Assembly: GCF_000143145.1 (NCBI RefSeq)
Contig: NC_014313.1
Span: forward strand, 1,736,001-1,800,000
Reading direction: 5' to 3'
DNA from: Hyphomicrobium denitrificans ATCC 51888
Lineage (GTDB): Bacteria; Pseudomonadota; Alphaproteobacteria; Rhizobiales; Hyphomicrobiaceae
DNA length: 64,000 nucleotides
The notes under the pieces were generated by a model, which saw only the letters and a list, made by a program, of their open reading frames with translations, ran no database searches and was not told the DNA's origin. Positions 37,551 to 45,382 of the stretch are shown piece after piece; the first letter of the stretch is position 1; the number at the start of each line of letters is the position of its first letter. The position numbers were made by a program, and so were the translations under genes.

Positions 37551-40500
37551 TACCCCGCCTCCTCAATGTTGAGGCGGCGTGTCCGCAGCGAAGCCTTCAG
37601 CGGCAAGCGCCAGCCCTTCACCAGCCCGTAGATCGCCGGGATGACGATCAGCGTCAGCAGCGTGGAAGAGACCATCCCGCCGATCATCGGCACCGCAATG
37701 CGCTGCATGACCTCCGAGCCGGTGCCGGTGCTCCACATGATGGGCAGCAAGCCCGCCATGATCGCCACCACCGTCATCATCTTCGGCCGCACGCGCTCCA
37801 CCGCGCCTACCATGATGGCGTGGTACAAATCGGCGCGCGTATAGGGCCGCCCTTCAAGGATGCACTCGGCCTGCACCTCGCGCGAGGCGTGGTCGAGGTA
37901 AATCAGCATCACCACGCCGGTCTCGGCGGCGACGCCCGCCAGCGCGATGAAGCCCACCGCCACGGCAACGGACATATTGTAGCCGAGCCACCACATCAGC
38001 CAGAAGCCGCCGACTAACGCGAACGGCAGCGACAGCATCACGATGAGGGTCTCTGTGAGCCGCCGGAAGTTGAGGAACAGCAGCAGGAAGATGATCATCA
38101 GCGTCACCGGAACCACCAGCTGCATGCGGGCCTCGGCGCGTTCGAGGTATTCGAACTGACCGCTCCACACGAGATAGGTGCCGGGCGGCAGCTTCACCTG
38201 CTCATTCACCGCCTTGCGCGCGGCTTCCACGTAGCCGCCGAGGTCGCGGCCGCGGATGTCGACGTAGACGTAGGTCGCAAGCTTGGCGTTCTCGGTGCGG
38301 ATGGTGGTCGGGCCCTGGGTGAGCTTGATGTCCGCCACTTCGCCCAACGGCACGGTGCCACCACCGGGCAATGAGACCACCACGTCCTTGGCGATGGCCT
38401 GCGGGTCCGAGCGCAGGTCGCGCGGGTAGCGCAGGGCGACCGTATACCGTTCGCGGCCCTCGACGGTGGTGGTGAGGGGCTCCGCACCAAGCGCCATCGA
38501 GATCACGTCCTGCAGGTCCGAGATCATCAGGCCGTAGCGCGCGAGTTGCTCGCGGTTGGGCAGGATTTCGAGGTAATAGCCGCCCATCACGCGCTCAGCA
38601 TAGGCGCTGGAGGTGCCTGGGACGGTTTTGAGGACGGTTTCGACCTGGCGGGCGACCTGGTCCATGGCCGTGAGGTCGGTACCGATCACCTTCACGCCGA
38701 CCGGCGTGCGGATGCCGGTGGAGAGCATGTCGATGCGGGCCTTGATCGGCATGGTCCAGGCGTTGGAGACGCCGGGGAACTGCAGCGCCTTGTCCATCTC
38801 CGCCACCAGGCTGTCGGTGGTGACGCCGGGGCGCCATTCCTCCTTCGGCTTGAGATTGATGATGGTCTCGAACATCTCCGTCGGCGCGGGGTCGGTGGCT
38901 GTCTGCGCCCGCCCCGATTTGCCGTAGACCGAGGCCACCTCAGGAAACGACTTGATGATGCGGTCCTGCGTCTGCAACAGCTCCGCCGACTTGGTGATGG
39001 AAAGCCCCGGCAAGGTCGTGGGCATGTAGAGCAGCGTGCCTTCGTTGAGGTTCGGCATGAACTCGCTGCCGACCTTGGTCACCGGCCATATGGAAACGGC
39101 GAGGATGATGACGGCGAGCCCAATGGTTAGCGTCTTCGCCTTGAGCACGGCTTTAATCACCGGGCGGTAGATGGCGATCAGCGCGCGGTTGATGGGATTC
39201 CTCTCCTCGGGGATGATGTGTCCGCGCACAAAAATCACCATCAGCGCCGGCACCAGCGTCACCGAAAGCAGCGCGGCCGCGGCCATGGCGAAGGTCTTGG
39301 TGAAGGCCAGCGGCCCGAACAGCCGCCCTTCCTGCGATTCCAGCGTGAAGATCGGCAGGAACGACACGGTGATGATCAGCAGCGACAGGAATAGCGCGGG
39401 GCCGACCTCCGCCGCTGCGCCGATGAGAATCTGGATGCGCGGTTTGTCCTTTGGCGCCCGCTCCAGGTGTTTGTGGGCGTTCTCGATCATCACGATGGCC
39501 GCGTCGATCATTGCGCCGATGGCGATGGCGATACCGCCGAGGCTCATGATGTTGGAGCCGATGCCGAGCGCGCGCATAGCGGTGAAGGCGATCAGGATGC
39601 CGACCGGCAGCATCAGGATGGCGACCAGCGCGCTCCTGACGTGCAGTAGAAAGATGATGCACACCGCTGCCACGACGAGGCTTTCCTCGACCAGCGTGTG
39701 CTTCAAGGTTTCGATGGCACGGTGGATCAGTTCGGAACGGTCGTAGACCGGCACCACCGAGGTCCCGGCGGGGAGCGACGGCATGATCTCCTTCAGCCGG
39801 TCCTTGACGTTGTCGATGACGGTCAGCGCATTGGCGCCGGAGCGCTGCAAGGCGATGCCGCTGGCAACCTCGCCATCACCATTGAGCTCGGCAATGCCGC
39901 GCCGTTCGTCGCCGGCGATCTCGACGTGAGCCACGTCCTTGAGCAGCACCGGCGTGCCGCCATCGGCCTTGACCACGATGTTGTTGAGGTCGTTGATGCT
40001 CCTGAGATAGCCGCGGCCGCGCACCATGAACTCGTGCTCGGACAACTCCAGGGTCCGCCCGCCGACGTCCATGTTGTTGCCGCGGATGACGTCGCGGATC
40101 TTGGAGAGTGGAACATCCAGCGCGCGCAGGCGGCTGGGGTCGACGACGACGTTGTACTGCTTGACGAAGCCGCCGACGCTGGCGACTTCGGCCACGCCTT
40201 CGGCCTTCGACAAGCCAAAGCGCACGTCCCAATCCTGCATCGAGCGCAGATCGGCGAGGGATTTGTTCGGCGACTGCAAAACGTATTGGTAGACCCAGCC
40301 CACGCCGCTGGCATCGGGGCCCAGTGTTGGTGTCACGCCGATAGGCAGGCGCTTGGCGGCGGCGCTGAGATACTCCAGCACGCGCGAGCGCGCCCAATAG
40401 ATGTCGGTGCCGTCCTCGAAGATGATGTAGACGAACGACACGCCGAAGAACGAGAACCCGCGCACCACCTTGGAGCGCGGCACGGTCAGCATCGCGGTGG

Positions 40501-40708
40501 TCAGCGGATAAGTGACCTGGTCCTCCACCACCTGCGGTGATTGTCCGGGGAACTCGGTGTACACAATGACCTGCGTGTCCGAGAGGTCGGGGATGGCGTC
40601 TAGCGGCAAGGTCCGCACCGCCCACACGCCAGCCACCACCACGAAGGCGGTGGCGATGAGCACCAGCATCAGGTTTTTCGCCGACCAGGCGATGAGGCGC
40701 GCGATCAT
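37550..40708 (-). CDS. cusA: CusA-type heavy-metal RND efflux pump
   Basis: Inner-membrane proton-driven pump of 1052 residues with twelve membrane segments in the RND 1+5+1+5 pattern. The Met residues in LLYMPTTLPG, APTEMFETIINL and IDMLSTGI are equivalent to the three methionine ligands of E. coli CusA, indicating Cu(I)/Ag(I). Proton-relay residues are kept: Asp in GAMIDAAIVMIENAHK, Glu in VAAETGVVML and Lys in RVRPKMMTV. It overlaps the cusB stop by four bases. No outer-membrane factor gene is in the operon. Confidence 0.95.
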   Translation of the reverse strand: MIARLIAWSAKNLMLVLIATAFVVVAGVWAVRTLPLDAIPDLSDTQVIVYTEFPGQSPQVVEDQVTYPLTTAMLTVPRSKVVRGFSFFGVSFVYIIFEDGTDIYWARSRVLEYLSAAAKRLPIGVTPTLGPDASGVGWVYQYVLQSPNKSLADLRSMQDWDVRFGLSKAEGVAEVASVGGFVKQYNVVVDPSRLRALDVPLSKIRDVIRGNNMDVGGRTLELSEHEFMVRGRGYLRSINDLNNIVVKADGGTPVLLKDVAHVEIAGDERRGIAELNGDGEVASGIALQRSGANALTVIDNVKDRLKEIMPSLPAGTSVVPVYDRSELIHRAIETLKHTLVEESLVVAAVCIIFLLHVRSALVAILMLPVGILIAFTAMRALGIGSNIMSLGGIAIAIGAMIDAAIVMIENAHKHLERAPKDKPRIQILIGAAAEVGPALFLSLLIITVSFLPIFTLESQEGRLFGPLAFTKTFAMAAAALLSVTLVPALMVIFVRGHIIPEERNPINRALIAIYRPVIKAVLKAKTLTIGLAVIILAVSIWPVTKVGSEFMPNLNEGTLLYMPTTLPGLSITKSAELLQTQDRIIKSFPEVASVYGKSGRAQTATDPAPTEMFETIINLKPKEEWRPGVTTDSLVAEMDKALQFPGVSNAWTMPIKARIDMLSTGIRTPVGVKVIGTDLTAMDQVARQVETVLKTVPGTSSAYAERVMGGYYLEILPNREQLARYGLMISDLQDVISMALGAEPLTTTVEGRERYTVALRYPRDLRSDPQAIAKDVVVSLPGGGTVPLGEVADIKLTQGPTTIRTENAKLATYVYVDIRGRDLGGYVEAARKAVNEQVKLPPGTYLVWSGQFEYLERAEARMQLVVPVTLMIIFLLLFLNFRRLTETLIVMLSLPFALVGGFWLMWWLGYNMSVAVAVGFIALAGVAAETGVVMLIYLDHASREVQAECILEGRPYTRADLYHAIMVGAVERVRPKMMTVVAIMAGLLPIMWSTGTGSEVMQRIAVPMIGGMVSSTLLTLIVIPAIYGLVKGWRLPLKASLRTRRLNIEEAG

Positions 40709-42177
40709 TGGCTGGCCTCCGTGCTGGACGGCGTGGTGGCCGAGGCGTCGAAGCCCTTCAGCGCCGATTGCAGGTTGCTTTCGGCGTCGATGAGGAAGTT
40801 GCCGTTGACCACGACCTTGTCACCTTCGGAGAGGCCACTGAGCACCTCGCGGAAGCCGTCGCCGGTGCGACCGAGCTTCACTTCGCGGGGCTGGTAGCGG
40901 CCGTTTCCAAGGTCGAGCAGCGCGACTTGCCGATTGCCGCTGTCGATCACAGCGCTGGCGGGGACGGCCAGGGCGTCGGCGTTGCCGCCGGTGGCGATCT
41001 CGACGTTGCCGTACATGTCCGGCAGCAGCGCCATGTCCGCGTTGGCCATCTCGATGCGGACTTGCGCGGTGCGGGTCTCCTTAATCAGGTGCGGGTAGAC
41101 CACACCGACCTTGCCTTCAAAGACCCGGCCGGGGTACGCGCGCATCGTGACCTTCACGCGCTGTCCTGGCTTGATCAGGGCGATGTCGCCCTCGGCCGCG
41201 TCCGCCATCATCCACACCACAGAATGGTCGGCGATGCGGAAGCCCACGTCGCCTTGCTTGAATCCCTGGCCGTCGCTCCAGTTGCGTTCCAGTACGTCGC
41301 CGCTGATGGGGGCGCGGATGGTGAAGATGTCGGGCACCTGTCGGTCGCGCTTGACTTGGTCGATGAATTCTTGCGTGACGCCGAGGTTCTGCAGCCGGCG
41401 GCTGGCGCCGACCACACCGCCGGGGCCCTTGAGGCTGGGCGGGGTGAAAGTGTCGTCGCTGCGCGTGAAGCCGGAATTCTGCTCGATGAGCAGGCGAGCG
41501 GCTTGGTCAAGGATGGCTTGGCCGAACACCGTGGCCAGCACGTCGCCCTTTCGCACATGCGTGCCGGTGGTGATGTCGCCGACCTTGACCACGTAGCCAT
41601 CGAACTTTGGCGCCACCACAGCAACGCGGCGTTCGTCGATGGCGACCGCGCCTGGCGCCTGGATGGTGCGGATGATGGGGTGGCGGCCGACTTCCACGGT
41701 CTCGACGCCGGTGCGCTGGATCTTGCCCGGCGACACCCTGATGGAGCCGTCATCGCTGTCGTCGCCCTCATAGACAGGGATGTAGTCCATCCCCATCGAG
41801 TCTTTCTTCGGCACCGGGGACGTATCCGGCAGGCCCATTGGGTTGCGGTAGAATTTGATCCTCTTGTCGCCGGGCGAGGAGGCCGCCCGCGCAACGGCTT
41901 CGGTCTTCGGCCTGGGCTCGAAGGATACGTCTTCGCTAGCCTGGACGGCGACGTAGGCCTTGCCATCATCCGTGTTGCGCGGCGCCAGCGAATAGAACGG
42001 TTTGCCGTTCGGGTCGCGGTAATAGACGACGGGCCCGCTGGCGGCGGCATGCGTTTCGGTCATAGCCGCTGCGGGCGACAGCGGGAGCTTGATGAGGCCG
42101 GTCTGGCAGGCCCACAAGCCGGCTCCCGCCGCAGCGATAATCGCTGCGGCGGAAACCAACCCCTTGGTCACGCTCAT
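40705..42177 (-). CDS. cusB: CusB-type RND periplasmic adaptor
   Basis: Membrane-fusion protein bridging the pump to an outer-membrane channel. An N-terminal signal or anchor segment (GLVSAAAIIAAAGAGLWA) is followed by two heavy-metal-binding repeats (YYRDPNGKPFYSLAPRN and FYRNPMGLPDTSPVPKKDSM with GMDYIPVY), then the barrel-sandwich, hairpin and beta-barrel domains (GYVVKVGDITTGTHVRKGD, KVTMRAYPGRVFEGKVGVV). It is 490 residues from ATG 42177, which overlaps the preceding FixH-like stop. It ends in an ATGA overlap with cusA. Confidence 0.93.
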   Translation of the reverse strand: MSVTKGLVSAAAIIAAAGAGLWACQTGLIKLPLSPAAAMTETHAAASGPVVYYRDPNGKPFYSLAPRNTDDGKAYVAVQASEDVSFEPRPKTEAVARAASSPGDKRIKFYRNPMGLPDTSPVPKKDSMGMDYIPVYEGDDSDDGSIRVSPGKIQRTGVETVEVGRHPIIRTIQAPGAVAIDERRVAVVAPKFDGYVVKVGDITTGTHVRKGDVLATVFGQAILDQAARLLIEQNSGFTRSDDTFTPPSLKGPGGVVGASRRLQNLGVTQEFIDQVKRDRQVPDIFTIRAPISGDVLERNWSDGQGFKQGDVGFRIADHSVVWMMADAAEGDIALIKPGQRVKVTMRAYPGRVFEGKVGVVYPHLIKETRTAQVRIEMANADMALLPDMYGNVEIATGGNADALAVPASAVIDSGNRQVALLDLGNGRYQPREVKLGRTGDGFREVLSGLSEGDKVVVNGNFLIDAESNLQSALKGFDASATTPSSTEASQ

Positions 42178-42569
42178 TGCTCGGCCTTGACGATGAGCTT
42201 GCTCTCGACCGTGCCGGTCTCGCCCTGCACTTTGGCGCCGAGGGAAAGGGCCCATTGCCCGACCATGCCGAGGTAGGTCTTGAACGTGTAGACACCAAGT
42301 TGGGTGGATGAGACGGCCTCGATCGGCGCGGTCATCGTCTCCATCCCTTCCGGCCCCATGTCGATGCGCTTGGCAAAGATCACCGCATCGGCGATGGCGC
42401 GCCCGGAGGGCTTGTGGACCAGCTTCACCGAAATGACCGCGGCCCCAGCCTTCACGTCCTTGTCGAGAAGCTGGAACTCGTAGTCCTCGGTGTTGGCAAA
42501 TGCCGTGCCGGCCATGCTTATTAGCAGCGCGACGCCGATGGCGGCCGCGCGCAACGAGGATCGTTGCAT
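42174..42569 (-). CDS. FixH/YtkA-like periplasmic protein
   Basis: A 131-residue secreted protein (signal peptide to about AFA-NTED) with the immunoglobulin-like fold pattern of the FixH/YtkA group: FQLLDKDVKAGAAVISVKLVHKPSGRAIADAVIFAKRIDMGPEGM is given only in part here, and the C terminus reads GQWALSLGAKVQGETGTVESKL. Proteins of this group accompany Cus-like pumps and may bind or deliver copper; this is inferred. Its stop overlaps the cusB start (ATGA). Confidence 0.75.
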   Translation of the reverse strand: MQRSSLRAAAIGVALLISMAGTAFANTEDYEFQLLDKDVKAGAAVISVKLVHKPSGRAIADAVIFAKRIDMGPEGMETMTAPIEAVSSTQLGVYTFKTYLGMVGQWALSLGAKVQGETGTVESKLIVKAEQ

Positions 42570-42676
42570 GTTGGGTATCTCCTATTGTCATGAACCTTCC
42601 GCGCGGGGCCACCATTGGCCGACGCGCTGCAGGCCACGGCAATGCCGCGACCGCGTGGACGCCCGGAGGGCACGGT

Positions 42677-43117
42677 TCAGACGCTGGGAGGTCGGAGGAG
42701 TGGAGGGACCAAAGAGCCGGTGGTGACAGCGGCAGGCAGGGCTACCATGCGCTCCGCAATCACGTCACAGGACAGCCGCGCTTCGGAAATCGGCGCCAGC
42801 AAGGGCTGGAAGCATTTGACAAGGCAGCTGCCCATCTCCGGGCAAACTTTCTGCGGGCAGTCCGGGGACGACTTCATCGGCTTCTGGCAGGACATTTCGC
42901 CCTTGGTGTCCGCCATCGACATATCGTGGGAAACCGCCGTGTGCGTGCCGGCCATAGCCAAGGCAGAGGTCGCGGCGAGAGGCATGGATATGAGCGCCCC
43001 GAGCATGGCGATCATGCCGAGCGTCGCAAACCAGCGCTGGAAGAGCTTGTTTCTCACAGGACTCAAATTGGCACAGCTCGGCGTGGTCGGCAATCCACCC
43101 AGCGGAATCCGCCTCAT
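42677..43117 (-). CDS. Met/His/Cys-rich secreted protein
   Basis: A 146-residue exported protein. A hydrophobic stretch (residues about 34-55, ending TSALAMAG) acts as signal peptide, preceded by a long basic N region; an in-frame GTG at residue 22 would shorten it. The mature part has HDMSMADTKGEMSCQKPM and several Cys (DCPQKVCPEMGSCLVKC), a pattern suited to soft-metal binding. It lies between the CDF transporter and the FixH-like gene in the efflux operon. No named family recognised. Confidence 0.6.
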   Translation of the reverse strand: MRRIPLGGLPTTPSCANLSPVRNKLFQRWFATLGMIAMLGALISMPLAATSALAMAGTHTAVSHDMSMADTKGEMSCQKPMKSSPDCPQKVCPEMGSCLVKCFQPLLAPISEARLSCDVIAERMVALPAAVTTGSLVPPLLRPPSV

Positions 43118-43123
43118 GACGAT

Positions 43124-43777
43124 TTAGACATGATGTGCGGCGAGCGCGGCTTCCCGTCGCTCCTGCCACGCCTGCCGCAAGATCTGCGTGGATGACGTCA
43201 GGAAGACGCAGGCCATGATGCCAGCCACCATCAGGTCGGGCCACGCACTGGCGCTGCCCCACACACCGAGCGCGGCGATCATCACCGCGACGTTGCCGAT
43301 GGCGTCGTTCCGCGAGCACAACCACACGGAACGGACATTGGCGTCGCCGTCCTTGTAGCGCAGCAGCAGGAGGACGCTGGCGAGATTGGTGGCAAGTGCC
43401 AGCACGGCGATGCCGCCCATGATCTCGGCGCGCGGCAGGCCGAGAACAAGCACGTGGTAGAGCGTGCTGCCAAAAACCCACAACCCCATCAGCAAAAGGC
43501 TCATGCCCTTGAGCAGAGCGGCGCTGGAGCGCACCTGCAAGGATTTGCCGATCACCGCGAGGCTGATGCCGTAGGTGAGCGTGTCGCCGAGGAAGTCCAG
43601 CGCGTCCGCCTGCAGCGCTTGCGAGCCTGCCATCTGTCCCGCCGCCATCTCGATAAGGAACATGATGCCGTTGGTGGCAATCACGGTCCACAGCACGCGC
43701 TTGTAGCGCGGATCCATGCCATCGAAGCGCGGATTGCCGTGGCAGGCGCAAGCGGAGGATCGGCAGGAGTCGGTCAT
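43124..43777 (-). CDS. Cation-diffusion-facilitator-type metal transporter
   Basis: A membrane protein of 217 residues with about six membrane segments. The two metal-site helices show DALDFLGD and SRNDAIGN, the paired-aspartate motifs of CDF transporters. A Cys/His-rich N terminus (SCRSSACACHG) may bind metal. It lacks the long C-terminal cytoplasmic domain, which makes it short for a CDF. ATG 43777 has AAGGG upstream. It is the first gene after the MerR-type promoter. Confidence 0.85.
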   Translation of the reverse strand: MTDSCRSSACACHGNPRFDGMDPRYKRVLWTVIATNGIMFLIEMAAGQMAGSQALQADALDFLGDTLTYGISLAVIGKSLQVRSSAALLKGMSLLLMGLWVFGSTLYHVLVLGLPRAEIMGGIAVLALATNLASVLLLLRYKDGDANVRSVWLCSRNDAIGNVAVMIAALGVWGSASAWPDLMVAGIMACVFLTSSTQILRQAWQERREAALAAHHV

Positions 43778-43804
43778 GGGCGCCCTTTCGTTTCGGTGGC
43801 CCAA

Positions 43805-43835
43805 AGCGTACGATCTCTAGCGACTAGAGGAGCAA
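43805..43835 (-). promoter_or_regulatory. MerR-type promoter with 19-bp spacer and dyad operator
   Basis: On the minus strand TTGCTC (43835-43830) and TACGCT (43810-43805) are separated by exactly 19 bases, and the spacer holds CTCTAG-N3-CTAGAG (43815-43829). Overlong spacers with a dyad between -35 and -10 are the hallmark of MerR-activated promoters. It faces the CDF transporter and the rest of the efflux operon; the merR gene starts 14 bases away on the other strand. Confidence 0.88.
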
Positions 43836-43842
43836 GAGCTTT

Positions 43843-44268
43843 ATGAGCGACCTTATGGCCATTGGCAATTTGTCCCGCAAAACCGGGGTGAAGGTGCCGA
43901 CCATCCGGTATTACGAGGGGATCGGGCTGCTACCCGCGCCCCCGCGCAGCGAGGGCAACCGGCGGCTTTATGGCGCCAAAGCGGTGGATCGTCTGCGCTT
44001 CATCCGCCATGCGCGCGAGCTCGGATTCGAGGTCGAGGCGATCCGCGAACTGCTGGACCTGGCCGAACGGCCGCAGCTATCCTGTGCCAAGGTGGATGCG
44101 CTCGCACGCGAGCACCTCCGCACCATCACCAGCCGCATCGAGCGCCTCACCGCTCTCAAGATTGAGGTCGAACACATGATCAAGGCCTGCGCCAAGGGGC
44201 GCATCGCCAAGTGCCGCATCATCGACACTCTCTCGCACCACGAGCATTGTCTGCACATAGAACACTAG
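43843..44268 (+). CDS. MerR-family metal-responsive regulator
   Basis: Activator of 141 residues. The winged-helix domain is residues 5-40 (IGNLSRKTGVKVPTIRYYEGIGLLP), followed by a dimerisation helix and the metal loop. Cys81, Cys116 and Cys124 correspond to the three-Cys set of ZntR/CadR/PbrR-type sensors rather than the two-Cys CueR type, and a His/Cys-rich tail (SHHEHCLHIEH) ends the protein. This predicts response to divalent soft metals (Zn, Cd, Pb), though copper cannot be excluded. Divergent to the efflux operon. Confidence 0.88.
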   Translation: MSDLMAIGNLSRKTGVKVPTIRYYEGIGLLPAPPRSEGNRRLYGAKAVDRLRFIRHARELGFEVEAIRELLDLAERPQLSCAKVDALAREHLRTITSRIERLTALKIEVEHMIKACAKGRIAKCRIIDTLSHHEHCLHIEH

Positions 44269-44550
44269 AATCTCTGTTAAAATGAAGAATCGATTGCGGA
44301 CCTTGGTTTGCTTCGGGGTCTCCGCGGACTTTGTAGATCGAACTTCCGAATGCTCTGGAGATCAAACGATCACGCTGGAACGAGCCCCTCTGATACCTTT
44401 CGGCTGGGTCCACCAATTATCGCACTGTTTGCAGCCACAGGTTTCCATTATCCGATTGCGCCGAATTTGCGATTGATGCTTGGCGGATAGTCCGAGAGTT
44501 CGAGTGACCATGTATACACGTCATCCAAACCACACCCGACCGATGTCCCT
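44269..44550. other. AT-richer gap downstream of merR
   Basis: About 280 bases without a credible gene. Short frames exist but look non-coding. It separates merR from the cusA fragment and may be residue from rearrangement. Confidence 0.5.
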
Positions 44551-44839
44551 CCGCTGATCTTCACGTTGGAATCGAAGGAAGGGCGGCTGTTCGGACCACT
44601 CGCCTTCACCAAGACCTTCGCCATGGCGGCCGCCGCCATCCTGTCGGTGACACTGGTACCAGCGCTGATGATCATCTTGGTGCGGGGGCGCATCATCCCC
44701 GAGGCGAAGAATCCGCTGAACCGCTTGCTCATCGCCATCTACCGGCCGGTCATCAAGGGCGTGCTCAAGGCCAAGACGCTGACCATCGTGCTGGCCATGG
44801 CAATCCTCGCCGTGTCGGTGTGGCCGATCACGTTGCGAC
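44551..44839 (+). pseudogene. Fragment of a second cusA-like RND pump gene
   Basis: Reads LIFTLESKEGRLFGPLAFTK... to LAVSVWPIT, matching residues around IFTLESQEGRLF to LAVSIWPVT of the complete cusA on the other strand, with scattered substitutions such as ILVRGRIIPEAKNP against IFVRGHIIPEERNP. Only about 90 of 1050 codons remain and it ends abruptly (TLRH, stop). It is a remnant of another pump gene, not a copy of the same sequence. Confidence 0.88.
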
Positions 44840-45217
44840 ACTGACTCGGGGTCGTTCGAGCCCAGTCAATTTCCTTTGACTTGCCGTCGGTGGTGTCTGG
44901 TCGGATTTTTGAGCCGGGTTGGAGTTTGGCGAGGAGCACGCAGCCGGCGCGCATGCGCGAGGTTGATCGGACGGGTTATCGCAGATCGGCTGGCTACGAC
45001 CGTCAATGCAGAGACACTCGCAATCGGCCATCGCAGGTAAAACGCAGGGCGCCACGCCAAGCACACACGGCGCGAACGCACCCGCGTGCATCGATCCTGG
45101 CTCGGAGCACGAGTGTGCTCTAACCGCGCACCCATTGCGGCGCGAATTGTGGACCGGTTTGTGGACTCCTCAGCAATTCGTCCATAAAACTATTTAATAT
45201 CAGGCACTCTTGGCGGA
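44840..45217. other. Right-end gap of the element
   Basis: About 380 bases with no convincing gene. A minus-strand frame beginning near 44954 reads GCVLLAKLQPGSKIRPDTTD and then enters the cusA fragment antisense, so it may be the tail of a lost gene, but I do not recognise it. The right arm-type repeat lies at 45147-45166. Confidence 0.4.
45147..45166 (+). repeat. Right arm-type repeat near attR
   Basis: Copy of 32325-32344 with one mismatch, containing two GTGGAC units. It lies 52 bases inside attR, in direct orientation to the left copy, as expected for integrase arm sites. Confidence 0.6.
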
Positions 45218-45236
45218 CACCCCTTCCGCCAGAAGC
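45218..45236 (+). repeat. attR core (19-bp direct repeat)
   Basis: Identical to 32188-32206. Here it is not part of a tRNA; the sequence upstream (TCTTGGCGGA) belongs to the element and does not form an acceptor stem. Confidence 0.88.
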
Positions 45237-45382
45237 TCTAATCCGCACCAATCCGAAGACATCCGCTCAAGTCCAAGAAATACCGATAACGCACCGTAAA
45301 TATTGCGTTTTATCCCTCCGTTATCTCGTGGATTGCTCCGATTCCACGATGGAGCAATCTGGGTCGCCCCGTTGAATAGCTC

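Larger units (their letters stand above)
32188..45236. mobile_element. Integrative element in tRNA-Ser carrying metal-efflux operon
   Basis: A 13-kb segment bounded by a 19-bp direct repeat, the left copy being the tRNA-Ser 3' end. It has an integrase beside attL, an excisionase-like gene, a Toprim primase and a P4/D5 primase-helicase, and cargo for metal efflux with a MerR regulator. I see no relaxase, conjugation or capsid genes. With the truncated primase it may not be self-replicating. Base composition is uneven: the 33.6-36.9 kb part is more AT-rich by eye than the efflux part. Confidence 0.85.

Noticed and set aside
40708..42276. 522-codon open frame on the plus strand
   Set aside because: Antisense to cusB, with His/Asp/Ala-rich composition typical of shadow frames.
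44282..44476. Small ORF downstream of merR
   Set aside because: No ribosome site, unnatural composition and no family resemblance; left as intergenic.
45208..45236. A second tRNA-Ser or tRNA fragment at the right end
   Set aside because: Only the 3' terminal bases are present; there is no acceptor 5' strand or anticodon arm, so it is an att site.
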